A stretch of 5,918 bases of DNA from Bacteroidetes bacterium UBA1952. GTDB lineage: Bacteria; Bacteroidota; Bacteroidia; Chitinophagales; Chitinophagaceae. The stretch spans positions 1 through 5,918 of the forward strand of contig DDEO01000148.1 of the NCBI GenBank assembly GCA_002336725.1. Direction: 5' to 3'. The position numbers were made by a program, and so were the translations under genes. This document shows positions 5,594 to 5,918 of this stretch, in pieces. Position 1 is the stretch's first letter, and each line of letters begins with the position of its first letter. Below the pieces are notes generated by a model. That model was not told the origin of the DNA. It searched no databases and saw only the letters and a list, made by a program, of their open reading frames with translations.

Positions 5594-5918
5594 CTAAAAA
5601 TCCGTCCCAAACGAAAAATACCATATCGGCTTGCGGATACCCTCGATATTCCAGGCGGCATCTACCCGAACGAAATAGCCCAGCAGCGTGGTGCGCATCC
5701 CCAGGCCATAGCCAACAGCCAGCCCGTTGCCGGGATTGTCCAGAATCAGGGTTACGGGGTTGTTGAAAGACTGCGCATAAATGGGCCGATCCATGTTTTC
5801 GCCCGTCGGGAACAGACCATTCCAGGCAGCGCCTACATCGGCAAAGCCTACCAGTTGCAGGCTTTGTAACAAAGAACTTTTGATAGGTCGTTTCACCAGT
5901 GTATTCCAGATCGGCAGG
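5594..5918 (-). CDS. Outer-membrane beta-barrel protein, C-terminal end (5' part outside window)
   Basis: The frame enters from the right edge and ends at the TAG at 5594-5596, leaving 107 residues visible. It starts ...LPIWNTLVKRPI (from 5917) and is open through a GTG at 5894-5896, which is an internal Val and not the start. Alternating aromatic and small residues form likely barrel strands: LVGFADVGAAWNG, GLAVGYGLGMRTTLLGYFVRVDAAWN and PIWYFSFGTDF. The protein ends in Phe, the usual terminal residue recognised by the BAM complex. Phrases such as FADVGAAW and GYGLGMRTTLLGYFVRVD resemble the last strands of Omp85/BamA-type or surface-antigen barrels in Bacteroidota, some of which carry a TolB-like propeller at the N-terminus. 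The exact family cannot be fixed from this end alone. It converges on the SpmAB-like gene. A weak 5-bp hairpin (5573-5577 with 5589-5593) follows the stop but is not a convincing terminator. Confidence 0.8.
   Translation of the reverse strand, partial: LPIWNTLVKRPIKSSLLQSLQLVGFADVGAAWNGLFPTGENMDRPIYAQSFNNPVTLILDNPGNGLAVGYGLGMRTTLLGYFVRVDAAWNIEGIRKPIWYFSFGTDF

Overview
The window most likely comes from a member of the Bacteroidota, probably the Saprospiria/Chitinophagia side, though the exact lineage is a weak inference. Four things point there. The typA and spore-maturation-type proteins read like Bacteroidota homologues. Two genes have promoter-like elements close to the Bacteroidota pattern TTTG-N19-21-TAnnTTTG. 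No start codon has a clear Shine-Dalgarno sequence. The partial outer-membrane protein ends in a beta-barrel-type C-terminus with a terminal Phe.

Layout. (1) Positions 1-518 hold the 3' end of typA/bipA, a ribosome-associated GTPase, closed by a strong intrinsic terminator at 543-573. (2) Positions about 581-2590 form a long stretch of about 2 kb in which I recognise no gene. It is rich in A and T runs, small palindromes and hairpins. Its distinctive parts are repeated TTTCCGGAAA palindromes, a tandem hairpin array at 2171-2226, and a group of GTTYCACG half-sites at 2273-2346 and 2505-2513. (3) Positions 2651-3863 hold two lipoprotein genes. The first is a YiiX/YebB-type permuted papain-fold hydrolase with a TTG start. 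The second is a small DUF4878-like lipoprotein whose promoter lies in the last codons and stop of the first. A strong terminator follows at 3886-3919. (4) Positions 4074-5345 encode a 423-residue fused SpmA-SpmB-like membrane protein with two nucleoside-recognition/Gate domains. (5) Positions 5346-5593 are a convergent intergenic spacer holding a repeat of a type I recognise as dispersed (about 5420-5447). (6) Positions 5594-5918, minus strand, are the C-terminal 107 residues of an outer-membrane beta-barrel protein.

The genes look like separate housekeeping or envelope transcription units rather than one pathway. Three of them (the two lipoproteins and the barrel protein) belong to the cell envelope, and SpmAB is an inner-membrane protein. 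I see no tRNA, rRNA, CRISPR array, transposase or phage gene. I did not find convincing evidence for a new multi-gene system. The unexplained part is the structured, gene-free 2-kb stretch after typA.
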